NCBI RefSeq assembly: GCF_900090045.1
Contig: NC_041782.1
Coordinates: forward strand, 1,108,501-1,172,500
Origin: Plasmodium malariae
Taxonomy: Eukaryota > Apicomplexa > Aconoidasida > Haemosporida > Plasmodiidae
Length of the DNA stretch: 64,000 nucleotides
Reading direction: 5' to 3'
Shown: positions 1 to 10,773 of the stretch, piece by piece
Numbering within the stretch: the first letter of the stretch is position 1
Layout: each line of letters starts with the position of its first letter
Position numbers and translations under genes: made by a program
The notes under the pieces: generated by a model
What the model saw: only the letters and a program-made list of their open reading frames with translations
Database searches by the model: none
What the model was told of the DNA's origin: nothing

Positions 1-362
1 AAGGGTTATATGGTGCTTTAGAATATTTAAAAACAAAGGGGGAATTAAATATAGAAGATAAGATATATAGAAATCCTGAAAACAAACCTTTACATATGTC
101 AACTGATAAAAATGATATAAAATTAGATTATAAAAATGACGCAGGAAAAGTGATGACTCCGAAAGAAACCTTTCGATATATATCATGGATTTTTCATGGA
201 AAAAAACAAGGTAAAAATAAATTAGAAAAAAAAATAAAAAGAATGGAAATGGAACGAAGATTTAAAGAAAACCCAATAGATTCCTTACCAACCTTAAATG
301 TTTTGAAAAAATATCAACAAGTACAAAAAAAATCTTTTTTCACCTTGTCAAGCAATAATTAA
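1..362 (+). CDS. SART1: SART-1 / Snu66, U4/U6.U5 tri-snRNP protein, C-terminal part (partial)
   Basis: This is the C-terminal 119 residues of a tri-snRNP-associated splicing factor. The gene enters from the left edge already open in the frame beginning at base 3 and stops at 360-362. The conserved SART-1 tail is visible: the segment KNDAGKVMTPKETFRYISWI followed by FHGKKQGKNK matches the human tail, where TPKEAFRQLSHRFHGKGSGK is conserved. After it come a basic linker, a motif like LNVLKKYQQVQKK (human VALLQEKQKAQK) and the final SFFTLS. The family protein is needed to assemble the U4/U6.U5 particle in the nucleus. Everything upstream of residue GLYGALEYLK lies outside the window. The gene converges on the TFIIH p62 gene about 900 bases away. 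Identity is strong because the whole diagnostic tail is present. Confidence 0.93.
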   Translation, partial: GLYGALEYLKTKGELNIEDKIYRNPENKPLHMSTDKNDIKLDYKNDAGKVMTPKETFRYISWIFHGKKQGKNKLEKKIKRMEMERRFKENPIDSLPTLNVLKKYQQVQKKSFFTLSSNN

Positions 363-465
363 GTGAAAACCCTTTGCTGTCCCTTGCGGATCAACAAAAT
401 GGCTACCGCTGACTATTCTTGGAGATATACGCGTATATAACATAATATACGTACGTGCATATACG

Positions 466-498
<33 letters not shown>

Positions 499-1261
499 AC
501 ATATATGTATGTGTATGTATGTGCGTGCGTTTATATGTTTGACCGTTTGCCTTTTTTTCCCATGTGGTATATCTTTCTCTCGCCTTTGTTTATTTAACAC
601 TTTTTGTGATTTTTTCAAACCCTTCTTTATGGCACATCGATCTTATTTGTACATTTTTGCATTTTTGCTTTTTTGTATTTCAATAATTATTTTCATTAAA
701 AAAGCAAATTATTTTTTAATCATTTTTGTTTATCAATGAATTTCAGTAATTTTATTTTATTTTATTATTATTTTTTTTTTTTCCAGCCATATTTGGGCCA
801 TTTATGTACCTTGTTCATATTTTTTTTTTTTTTTTTTTTTATAAAATATATTATATTTTCCCTTTTTAACTGTTTTTACGCATCCCTTATTTGTTCCTTT
901 TTACCCTCCTTTTTTTTAGTATAAAAAAGAAAAAAGTTTTACATATTTCAATAGTTGTACTTCGGTACTACATTTCCAATTCTTGCACTTGTATTTAAAT
1001 GTCTACTGTTGTTACTGTTGTATTTATTTTATGAATAAACTATTAAAAAAGTATTCTTAAAAATTCACAAAATTAAAAAAATTTTTCATTTTAACATAAA
1101 TTTTAATTTTCATTTTAATTTGCATTTTTATTATTTTTCTTTTATCTTTCATTTTTATCGTTATAATGGAAACGCACACATCCTATCCATTTTGCACACG
1201 TCAAATGGGGGGAGGTGTAGCTCGTTGTTCTTTTTTTTTTTTTCTCCTTCTTTACCATCGT
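363..1261. other. convergent intergenic region, no gene seen
   Basis: These 900 bases separate the 3' ends of SART1 and p62. They hold a (TA)n tract near 466-494, several poly-T runs (about 771-782, 821-840, 1230-1242) and T-rich sequence. Short open frames here are low-complexity and have no recognisable protein signature. Confidence 0.6.
466..494. repeat. (TA)n dinucleotide tract
   Basis: An uninterrupted TA run about 28 bases long, of the kind scattered through Plasmodium intergenic DNA. Confidence 0.9.
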
Positions 1262-3995
1262 CTAGGCCTTTTTCCTTTTTTCTTCTATGTATTTATGAAG
1301 TTTTTCATTAAATTTTTTGCAAATACTAATTTGCTCAAACAAATGAATTAATAAAGGTTTCCCCATAATTAATACGCTGTTATACTCTTCCTGCAAGAAT
1401 AAAGATATTGTGTAAAGGGAAAATATGTGTATAACGTGGTCTGATAAGCGTACATAAAATGATCACTCATGGTAAATGTTCATTCGTCCATTTTATAAAG
1501 CTGTCACGTGTACGTGTAAATCCACACGGGTAGATACAAATAAAACTGCCATAGTACGTGTATATACTTCCAATAGCACACAAATAAACGTGCACACACA
1601 TGTACATTCGTGTGCATGCGCAGGATCACTACTTCACGCAGTACCTGCTTGGCCTGTATTTCGTCCTTAATTCTGGACAAGTTTTCCAGGATTTTATTTC
1701 TCTTGTTTTGCTCAGGAATGTATGAGGTGTAAAAAAGGTTAAGTAAATAATTTATTTTCATATGATAGTCTTTTACAATATCAAGAATGTGCTGGTCGTA
1801 TTCTATTGTTCCAATTAGCAACGACTGATTGTTCTGACACTTCTTTGTATTTAAAACGAATAAATGTCTACCTGTGGAAGTATAAAAATTGAGTTGAAAA
1901 AAAAAGATATACATTTTACGTTTTATTACTTTTAAATGTTATATCTTTTTTTAAAATTTTATTTCTTTTTTTTATATTTTATATCTTTTTTTAAAATTTT
2001 ATTTCTTTTCTTTAAATTTTATATATTTTTTCTAAATTGTATTACTTTTCTTTAAATTTTATATATTTTTTCTAAATTTTACTTCTTTTTTTTATATTTT
2101 ACATCTTTTTTTAAATTGTATTACTTTTCTTTAAATTTTATAAATTTTTACTAAATTTTACTTCTTTTTTTTTTTTTTTTTTAATTTCTTCTTTCTTTTT
2201 ACGCCAGTTGTGGCGTATATGCAATACCTATGTTGTAGAGGTCGGAATAATTTTTTTTGCTCGATGGTCTGTTATTTTTCAAGTCTTGCATAAAGGCTGG
2301 AAAATGTTTGTTCAGATAATTTTTATTTTCTGACAATTCGTTATTCGTATATTCCTTATGAGATAAACTTTTTTTTTTATTTTCCAAATTGAAATGTAAC
2401 TCTTTTTTTTCTTGTACAGGATTTAAATCCGTGTCCTCAACTTTATTTTTTAAATCATCATAAAATTTGTCTAAAGTAAATTTTTTATCCTTAATCATAC
2501 TTATACAATAATTATTAAATTTGTTTATTAATAAGTTAAGCGAGTTGTTATTTTTAATTAATTTTTCATTGGTAAATACACCAAACCCTTCAACATTTTC
2601 CTCATTAAAATAATAATTATTTTTAAAAAGTATATTTTTTCTATTATACGATTTGGTTGATAGGTATTCTTTTAAAATACATTTTTCTAAAGTCCCTTTA
2701 ATGTCTTGGTTTAAATTTTCTACATTATATGATAAATTTTCAAAAGAATTTTCTTCTTTTATATTTAAAAAATTTTTATTTCCCATAATTTCTTTTTCAT
2801 TTTTATCATAAAAAAATAAATGACTATATTTATTGTTAAATAGAAAAAACCAAAATTTACTTTCATTTAGGATGTTATTTTCAGTATAATAATCATACAG
2901 CTTTTTCAATTCTGTATTTTCTGATAATATTAATTTACTTAATTCTTTATTTATTTCAACACTTTTAGAATTCTTCTGTTCTTCTGTTATATATATTGGT
3001 TCTTTTAAAATATTTGTATCTGCACTTAAACCAACGTTCCTATGTTCATATATATCATTTTTATGTAATTTATAAAATTCTTCTTTGTCTAGTATATTGT
3101 TTTCTATACACATATCATATAAACTTTTTAAGCGCGTATCTGATTCAAGCACTTTATTTAATGCATTAAAACAATCATTTTTATTTAAATTTTTATCATT
3201 CTCATTATCATTATTCTCATCACTGCTACTGTGAAGGTAAGGTATTACTTTATTTTTTTCTATTTCTTCATATTTTTCTTCCACATTTTTTGGTTTTTCT
3301 CCCTTGGACTTGCTGCCATGGTGAGGGGGTATGTCTATTCGACCTTCAGTATTTTTTCCCCTTGCACTTCTGACATTATCGTTACTGTCAACATTGTTAT
3401 CGCTACCGCTAATCCTTTTCTCATTATTGCCTGTGTTAATTTCTCTACCTCCTATGTTATTTGCAGCATCGCCAACGTTGTTTGCTCCACCGCCAACCTT
3501 GTGGAGTTCCTTTTTTCTATCACTGCTTATATTCTTATATTCCTCACTGCCATCAATTACTTCTTCGTCCTCAAATACTTTGTATTTACCACTTAAAAGA
3601 TTTAAGTTAAAATCTATGTACAGATGACTCTTTAAATTCCCTTTATTTAAATAATTAATTAGATCTGATACACTGTTATAATCCTTGTCATTAAAAAATT
3701 CAAAAATGTATAATTCTGTATTGTTGTAATCATGAAAACAAAAATTATTTTTAATAGTTCTTATAGCAAAAGAGAAACGTATTTTTTTTGTTTTTTTAGA
3801 CTTTTCTGTTTTTCTCCAACTTAGGATACAAACCTTTAGATCTATATCATCAATAAGAAAAAGCGAGTTACTGTCAACCTTTACCTTTTTCGTTTTTTCA
3901 GATATAAAAATAAAATATTTGTTTGTTATATATAACTCCCCTTTTTCATTGTTATACAGCACTTCGAACATGTCTACAATCTTTTCTTCCTCCAT
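1262..3995 (-). CDS. TFB1: TFIIH core subunit p62/Tfb1, three exons
   Basis: This encodes the p62 (Tfb1) subunit of the TFIIH core, used in transcription initiation and nucleotide excision repair in the nucleus. My model is exons 3995-2228, 1871-1645 and 1390-1262, giving 707 residues. Residues 1-110 resemble the N-terminal PH-like domain (start EEEKIVDMFEVLYNNEKGEL, then strands ending KIRFSFAI). Two BSD domains follow at about 270-315 (SLYDMCIENNILDKEEFY) and 345-392 (KKLYDYYTENNILNESKFWF), both with the helix-F-W/Y pattern of the family. Exon 2 carries the helical LLNLFYTS..IPEQNKR region, comparable to human LLRHFWSCFP. Exon 3 carries LIHLFEQISICKKFNEKLHK, comparable to the human extreme C-terminus. 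Donor G|GTATTG joins acceptor CACAG|GT in phase 1, and CAG|GTACTG joins TTGCAG|GAA in phase 0. An Asn-rich insert lies at about 155-260. Reading on without splicing gives an early stop at 2199. Confidence 0.88.
1920..2180. repeat. AT-rich degenerate minisatellite inside p62 intron 1
   Basis: Roughly 20-30-base T-rich units alternating TTTTAAATTTTAT and TTTCTTT are repeated about ten times. The array sits wholly inside the intron between the first two p62 exons, so its length can vary without changing the protein. Confidence 0.7.
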
Positions 3996-4497
3996 TGTAG
4001 CTATATATATGCTCTCCTCGTTCTGCGTTATGTGTGCTCCTTGCTCTTGTTCTGGGTGATGTATGTTTCTTGTTCTCTTCGCTTTTTTTAATTTATTTTT
4101 CTTTCCTTAAAGTTCAAGGACTTGTCATGCGTATTTTATTTATATCATAATTGAGCTTCCTTTATTCAAATAACTTTCTGTCCTTTTTCATTTCACCACT
4201 TTGCTATTTACGCTTAAATAAGTGTATCCGTTCATACAAATACATATACATATATATACATAAATATATCCATAGACGCATATCTACTCACACATGAGCA
4301 TATATACACGCGTTAACATAAAAAGTTTAATTCTAATTTTTTATTTTCGAAGTAGTATATGTATACGAAATTTCACTTCAGAGATGCTCAACTATATAAC
4401 ACTGCTTTTTTTTTTCGGACATTCGAGAGTATGTTTTCTTCACTCTTTCTAAAGGAAAAATAATTATGCGTACTCATTATATACGCGCATGCGTATA

Positions 4498-4572
4498 TGC
4501 ATATATATATATATATATATAAATATATATATATAATATATATATATATATTTATTTATTTATTTATTTATG
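4498..4572. repeat. (TA)n followed by (TTTA)n microsatellite
   Basis: Three TA blocks, followed by about five TTTA units, lie about 500 bases upstream of the p62 start codon. Confidence 0.85.
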
Positions 4573-4934
4573 TAAATATATTTATATGTATACCTCCAAT
4601 TAACACAGTTTTACACCTCTGCGAAAATATGTACCATCGAGGTGAAGCAGTTAATTGAAATGCGAAAAAAAAATTTTGAGAAAATGCCTACATAACATGT
4701 ATACATATGCTTATAAATATGTTCATGCATAAAAACATATAACAGCACTATGCACTATTTGATATATGAACATAAGTCTCCTGAGAATTTAAAAAGAAGG
4801 CTTTATTTTATAAAGGCTTAAAATTAAGGGTTGTGTTCATCATAAATTTTTTATTTTATTTTTCCTTTGTAATTATTTATTAAAAGAATTAAATTAACTT
4901 CGGCTTTTAAATGAAATGAACAAAAAAAATGCAG

Positions 4935-5060
4935 CAAAAATTATGAATTCATTTAGCAAAAATTATGAATAAATATAGTAAAAATTATGAATAAATATAG
5001 TAAAAATTATGAATAAATATATAGTAAAAATTATGAATAAATATAGTAAAAATTATAAAA
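4935..5060. repeat. 22-base minisatellite, about five to six units
   Basis: The unit is an AAAAATTATGAATAAATA block followed by a variable TAGT or ATAGT junction. The copies are nearly identical, pointing to recent expansion. Confidence 0.8.
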
Positions 5061-5373
5061 CAATGTAACATAAATTAAAAAAAAAAAAAGAACAAAATTT
5101 ATGCAATGATGTATCAAAAGATTAAAAAAAGAGCCCCTGTGGAATGTATCCCTCATTCGATTTCAAATGTATGAACAAAATACCGTTTTATCAAAAAAAA
5201 TCCATTTGCCCACAAATAGTACAGTAATTAATATATATATGGGCTTCCGCTATATATATATATATATATATATGTAAGAACGTACTATGCCTTTTATACA
5301 AATAAAGTATGTAGAAATGTATAAGCTAGGAACAACCATGATATATGGACTTGCAAAGTGCCGATTGGTAGTT

Positions 5374-6576
5374 TTACTCTTCATTATCATTGCAATCAAA
5401 TTTTCTTCTAATATTAAAATTGGATGGATTGTTTTTATACTCAATATTTTCCACTTTTTTATGTGTTACTAAAAGGTGTTTACTTTTATTTACAGCTTTT
5501 TCGTGAAAAGATCGCCATTGCTGTGTTTTATTAGCAAACTCTTGATTTATTAGTTCATTTTTTTGCTTTTTTTTTAAGGCAATTCTTTTCTTTTTTTTTT
5601 TTATTTTAACTTTTAATGTATCATTTTCTTTTATTATTAAATTTTCGGGTATTTTATATCCAGCTGGGGTCACAATTTCTTTAATTTTTTTTTTTTTTTT
5701 AATTCTTACCTGATCATTCTTTACATATTCGCTATTGTTGTAGCCAATGTACGTAATCAAATATGAATCTCCTGTGTTTTTCGAAATTATGCAATCATAC
5801 CATTGCCTAACAGGGGGGGAGGGAAAAAAAAAAAAAAATACAGATACATACACATATGTAGGGAAAAAAAAAGGCATAATGAATATATATATATATGTAT
5901 ATGTATATGCCACAAATTTGCACATATGATGCTATCATATGCACAATCAATTTTTCATTTTACCCGTCTTTTTTATATAAGGCCTGGAATTGGTTGTTTT
6001 CTGACAAGGCGGATTCATGCAGAATTTCGTTTAGTTGAACATAATTTTTTGGTATCATAATTTTTTCATTATTTTCATAAATGCTGATTAATAATTGCTC
6101 AGTATTATCTTCTATAGCTACATTTTCTATTAGTCCATACATTTTCTTATTCTCGTATATCAAGCTACAAGTTCTACCAATAATTGCAGTAGATTCGTTA
6201 CTAATATCTTCATGAATACTTCTATGATGTTGTTCTTTGCTCTGATCCAGTTCGTTCTTATCCTCATCATCTACTTTGTCTAGAGGATTATAAAATGTAG
6301 AATGTTGAAGCAAAAAACAGGGGAAAAAATAAGAGAAAATATGGGGAGAAAAAATGGATGACAGAATGACGCAAAAGAAGGTGAAGTCATATTAATAGAG
6401 TTGCCCTTCTTTCAAGTTACACATGTTGAGAAGTTAATAATAACATGAATGCATTTATATTTTTCTATTCCTTTATTTTCAATAATGTATACATATATCG
6501 TATGTATGTATGTATGTATGTATGTATGTATGTATGTATGTATGTATGTATGTATGTATGTATGTATGTATGTATG

Positions 6577-6607
<31 letters not shown>

Positions 6608-7193
6608 GTATGTATGTATGTATGTATGTAAGTATGTATGTATGTATGTATGTATGTATGCACACGTTCGCTTCTACATATTATTTTCTTACTTTGTTTT
6701 TTATAGTTAATCAAATCACGAGTCAAGTTTATAACTTCTATCATGTCACATTCTAATTTTTTCAAATTTTTTATTTGGTCATTTTCCTCATTTCCTGCTT
6801 GCTCGTATTTTCCTATTTCACCACGCACCAACGCGAGCTGCTTATCGTACTCATTTATTTTTTCCTAAAATGAGAAAAAAGGATATGCATAAATGTAGTA
6901 AGGTTTCGAAGCGGTAAAGCGGTAAGACAGCAAAACGGCAAAATGGTAAACCATCAAAGTTGTACAGTGTTGACATATTGCATATTATGGAAGCTTTTTT
7001 CCCTCCAAAAAAAAAAAAAAAAATATAACTATAACAACTCACAGAACACTGCTTGCGGTATTGGAACAACAAAATGTTGCTACCATTCAGATGACATATA
7101 AACATAATTTTTGGAGTTAAATGAACGTGAATAAATGTAAGTAAACGAATATAATACCTCTAACCCTTCCAACGTTTCATTAAATTCATCCAT
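5374..7193 (-). CDS. SMNDC1: SPF30/SMNDC1-like splicing factor with two Tudor-like domains, four exons
   Basis: This is the orthologue of survival-motor-neuron-related splicing factor 30, a nuclear protein that helps recruit the tri-snRNP to the spliceosome. Exons are 7193-7158, 6864-6693, 6279-5964 and 5806-5374, with phases 0, 1 and 2 matching at every junction, giving 318 residues. The N-terminal helix (EFNETLEGLEEKINEYDKQL) and the stretch IKNLKKLECDMIEVINLTRD match human SMNDC1 (LLKLKKDLQEVIELTKDLL). The canonical Tudor domain spans the exon 3/4 junction at about 165-215 (FQALYKKDGQWYDCIISK, then YIGYNNSE). A second Tudor-like segment precedes it at about 100-152 (IIGRTCSLIYENKKMYGLIE). 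The Lys-rich tail contains QQWRSFHEKAVNKSK, equivalent to human WQQFNNRAYSKNK. A strong donor-like CAG|GTAAGA lies in frame at about 5704, beside an A16 run, but splicing there would leave a very short intron. SMN itself is the alternative; the N-terminus favours SPF30. Confidence 0.85.
6500..6660. repeat. (GTAT)n microsatellite, about 40 copies, in SPF30 intron 2
   Basis: A tetranucleotide run of about 160 bases is broken only by two GTAAGTAT variants near 6605 and 6629. It lies inside the second intron of the SPF30 gene. It is open in several frames purely because of its composition. Confidence 0.95.
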
Positions 7194-7649
7194 TGTTTAG
7201 TCTTATTGGCTACACAAGTTAATAAATAAGAAGATTTCAAAGTTACAATGTAACTGTAGTAAGTCTTACGGCAAATGTCAAATAAAGGTATTTACATAAT
7301 TGTACTCATGAACATGTATATATTTACTTCTTTCTTTTTTTAAAACAAAGCATCAATAGTGCAAAGTGAAACAATCGTTATTCGTCAATGCTAGTCCTTT
7401 ATTGTACGTATATATTGCTTTGTATTTATTGCTTTTTACTTTATGCTTTTTATTTATTAGTTTTTATTTTTTTCTTCTCAATGGTTACTATACATGTATT
7501 TAATTTTTTCTTTTATTCCTTTAAAAATAAAAATTTTGTTAATAACACTCATTTATAGCTTGCGTTTAGTCTTTCCTTAACCTCTTTATTTTTTTTTAAA
7601 TGCGAAGAATCAAAAAAAAAAAAAAAAAAAAAAGTAAACCAAAGAAAAC

Positions 7650-7827
7650 AGGCAAAACAATCAAAACAAATAAAACGAATAAAACAAATAAAATGAATAA
7701 AATAAATAAAACAAATAAAACAAATAAAACGAATAAAACGAATAAAACGAATAAAACAAATAAAACGAATAAAACAAATAAAACGAATAAAACAAGTAAA
7801 ACGAATATAACAAATAAAACAAAATAG
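7650..7827. repeat. 9-base minisatellite (AATAAAACG and variants)
   Basis: About 19 copies of a 9-base unit follow a poly-A run. As the unit is three codons long it is open in several frames (Lys-Thr-Asn on plus, Phe-Ile-Arg on minus), which explains the long spurious open frames. Confidence 0.85.
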
Positions 7828-8492
7828 CAAATTAATTGTTTTGTTAATAGTCATACGTTTGAAAATTACGTGAAAATACAATATTTTACGCAAAAATACT
7901 TTTTGAAAAAAAAAAATAATGAAATTGCTATAAATTAAATAAACAGCTATTTGAATTTACGTATTATTTTGCTAATTTATTTTGATGTTATTTACTGTAA
8001 GAGCTTTTTTATTTTTCGTTTTTCATTCTTCACTTTTAATTTTACATTTTTCTTTTTTTATTTTCATTTCATTTTTTCTCTTCATTTGGTTCTTTTCCCT
8101 TTTTGTACGATTTTTCGACCTAATAACGAAAAAATGTTTTCTCGTTTCCCGTAAATTTCATATTGTTAAGAGAAAATGAAACCCCATAGGAAGTTAAAAT
8201 GAAAAAAAGTTTTTTAGAGGTCTCATTGAAGTTGTAACTCTAAAGTTTGCACATAAGTGGATACGTATATAGATGTGTATGTATATATATATATGTATAC
8301 TTTTGTGCGTATACACCTCTGTATACATAGGTATACGTGTTTTTGCACATATTCAGTATTAAAAATATGAGGGGGAAAAGGTTATAGGAAACAATAGGTA
8401 CAGGCTGAACTTTTAACGACTATTTGTCACGTCTGAAATATATTACTCCTGAATGGGTTGCTATTATATATATATATATATGCATAGAAATT

Positions 8493-8527
<35 letters not shown>

Positions 8528-8989
8528 TATATACGTTTATACGCCCATACACAGAAGGCTAAGGGATATAGTTCAACGCACAAATTTGTTCAATTCACCT
8601 TATTGTGTACAATTTTTTCCTCTTAACCCATTTGTTAGTTCCATAATAGTCAAAATGAATATAGTCCTATTATTCGACTTTTTAAAATATGTTCAATAAG
8701 TATATAAAAATAGGAAAGATGTAACAAATAATTAATCCTCCCCTTACTAACGAATCATATTTTTTTCTATCCTTCCTTATAAGGAAAATAGGAAAAAAAA
8801 AAAATATAGCGTGAATGAAATAATAAATTAATAGCAACTGCTCACCTCATCTGAATTTTGGTGTCTACTATTTTAAGGGATTACCATTTTTTTTTTTTTT
8901 TTGAACTCATCTTGTGATGGAATTAAAGGAGAATAGGGGAAGGAAACGGGAATGATTTTTGTGTAAGAGTTAGTAGAAATTAATGTGTT

Positions 8990-9215
8990 GTTTTCTCATT
9001 TTTTATTTTTTTTCTCATTTTTTATTTTTTTTTTCATTTTTTATTTTTTTTCCCATTTTTCATTTTTTTTCCATTTTTTATTTTTTTTCCCATTTTTCAT
9101 TTTTTTCCCATTTTTTATTTTTTTTCCCATTTTTCATTTTTTTTCCCATTTTTTATTTTTTTTCCCATTTTTCATTTTTTTTCCCATTTTTCATTTTTTT
9201 TCCTATTTGTTTACT
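8990..9215. repeat. polypyrimidine minisatellite, 18-20-base units
   Basis: Units of T7-8 CCC ATTTTT(C/T)A are repeated about a dozen times. The plus strand is almost entirely pyrimidine apart from single A residues. Confidence 0.85.
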
Positions 9216-10053
9216 TTTTTTCCTATTTGTTTACTATTTTACTTTTCTTACTTCGTTATCCTTCTTGTTACCAGAGCAGTCTAAAGCTTAGGCGAACGTT
9301 ACTCCTAAAATGTGCGTAATTACTACTATCACTGTTGTCATAATATACATATACACTTTGCATTTTATCTAGGGTAAGAAACATTGAGTGCATAAAATTT
9401 ATAAGTAAAAATTAATGATGTTGAAATGATTGTTTACTCGCAAAATAATAATTCATTTTGTTTAAGAAAAAAAAAAAAAAAATTATGTTTAAACTTTTTC
9501 TACCAGACATTTGAAAATCACTGAGCATTTAAATTTTTGCGCAAAATGAATATAGTTTTTTGTATATTTTTATTGTCGTTGTTATAGTTATAGTTATTGT
9601 TGTTAAGATAAAATACCGTTTCCTTTTATTTGTACAAATCTTCTATTTCCAAATATGAATTTATAAAAAAAAAAAAAAAAAAAGAAAAGGAAAATCTAAA
9701 AGGAAAACTAGTGGCCTCCTCTCAGGTACAACAGAAACGTTTTACTATGAATATTTAAAAAATAGGAAATTCAAAAAATGAAAAAAATTAAAATTTGAAC
9801 TTTAATGTATACATTATGTGTAAATGTAATTTAAAAGGATAGAAAAAATAAAAACTTAAGTAACTCTTAAACTTCCATGGCAATGTTGGAAAAGTAAAAA
9901 AATGAGTTTTTCTCCTTAATTCGTATATTTTGTTTTATCCGCATTATTTTTTTGTTCTATCTGCATTACTTTTTCGTTCTATATTCACTATATTTTTTCC
10001 TATTTTTTTTATATTTATTTATTTTTTTTTTTTTATATTTATCGAAGTTCACT

Positions 10054-10551
10054 TGCACTTCCATATATCTCCGTTCCGTGTGAACGATATATAACATGTT
10101 TGCCAGGTCGTTAAAAGGGAAACACACCATCCCAATTTATTTGAAGTTACAAAGTATATGAACACCTTAATAGATAAAATAAGAGAAAAAAAATAAATAA
10201 AAAAAAAAATAATAATAATAATAATAATAAAAGAAATAAACGGCTAAATAGATAAGCAGTAACCAAATGCACTATTTTCCGCGATACGGAAAAATAAAAT
10301 AATTCTTAATTGGTCGGGTAAACAGATAAACGAATAAACTGTAATAATTGAATAGGAATAAGTAGGTGCGAATAAACATACGGTAATATATAAATGACGA
10401 CTGAATGAGCACCGCCTGATAGGCATAATAACACTCTATCATGAAAAAGAAAGTGCAATCTGCTTTGAGAAGAATAATTTCCCCTTCTATGTTATGAATA
10501 ATCAAGGCAGGGAAAGACCATTCTTAAAAAAGAAAGCAATAGATATGTGCA
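10054..10551 (+). promoter_or_regulatory. candidate invasion-gene cis elements (GTGCA cores) upstream of RIPR
   Basis: GTGCA or its complement TGCAC occurs at 10054-10058, 10268-10272, 10453-10457 and 10547-10551, all within about 720 bases of the RIPR start. The Plasmodium factor AP2-I is known to bind GTGCA-type motifs at invasion-gene promoters. The sites are seen; their use here is inferred. Confidence 0.4.
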
Positions 10552-10640
10552 TATATGGATATATAGATCTATGAATTTACGGACTGATACTCAGTTAGGT
10601 ACACGCACATATAGAGTTATACATATCCCCCCACACACAC

Positions 10641-10672
<32 letters not shown>

Positions 10673-10773
10673 GTATACATACATAGAAAGGTGGATAGAA
10701 AATCGAGAGGGGCATGAGTGCTGCTAGGTTCGTGGGCATATACCATAGTCAGTTCTCTAGAGAAACCAAAAAA

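Larger units (their letters stand above)
3996..5373. other. intergenic region between p62 (5' end) and SPF30 (3' end)
   Basis: Both flanking genes are on the minus strand, so this region holds the p62 promoter and the SPF30 3' flank. I see (TA)n and (TTTA)n tracts near 4498-4570, a 22-base minisatellite at about 4935-5060 and (TA)n at 5250-5272. No gene is supported. Confidence 0.6.
7194..10773. other. long divergent intergenic region between SPF30 and RIPR
   Basis: This 3.6 kb region contains the promoters of both neighbours. It holds a 9-base (AATAAAACG-like) minisatellite at 7650-7827 preceded by poly-A, (TA)n runs near 8465-8524, a nearly pure pyrimidine repeat at 8990-9215, poly-A runs near 9468 and 9665, and a cluster of GTGCA motifs at 10054-10551. 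One orphan coding-like frame (8424-8699) is discussed as a finding. No gene is firmly supported. Confidence 0.55.

Noticed and set aside
403..1351. Several short open frames on both strands between SART1 and p62
   Set aside because: They are composed of TA-repeat or poly-T derived Tyr/Ile/Phe runs and show no conserved pattern. One overlaps the p62 terminal exon.
2199..2227. Stop codon at 2199 as the true p62 C-terminus
   Set aside because: Splicing at 2228 in phase 1 restores the family-like C-terminal helices. The alternative donor GGC|GTAAAA nearer the stop would create an immediate TAG.
6412..6831. 139-residue minus-strand frame rich in Tyr-Ile-His-Thr
   Set aside because: Only its 5' part is SPF30 exon 2; the rest is the GTAT microsatellite read in frame.
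7549..7893. Repetitive Phe-Ile-Arg (minus) and Lys-Thr-Asn (plus) frames
   Set aside because: They arise from a 9-base minisatellite next to poly-A and are open in several frames at once.
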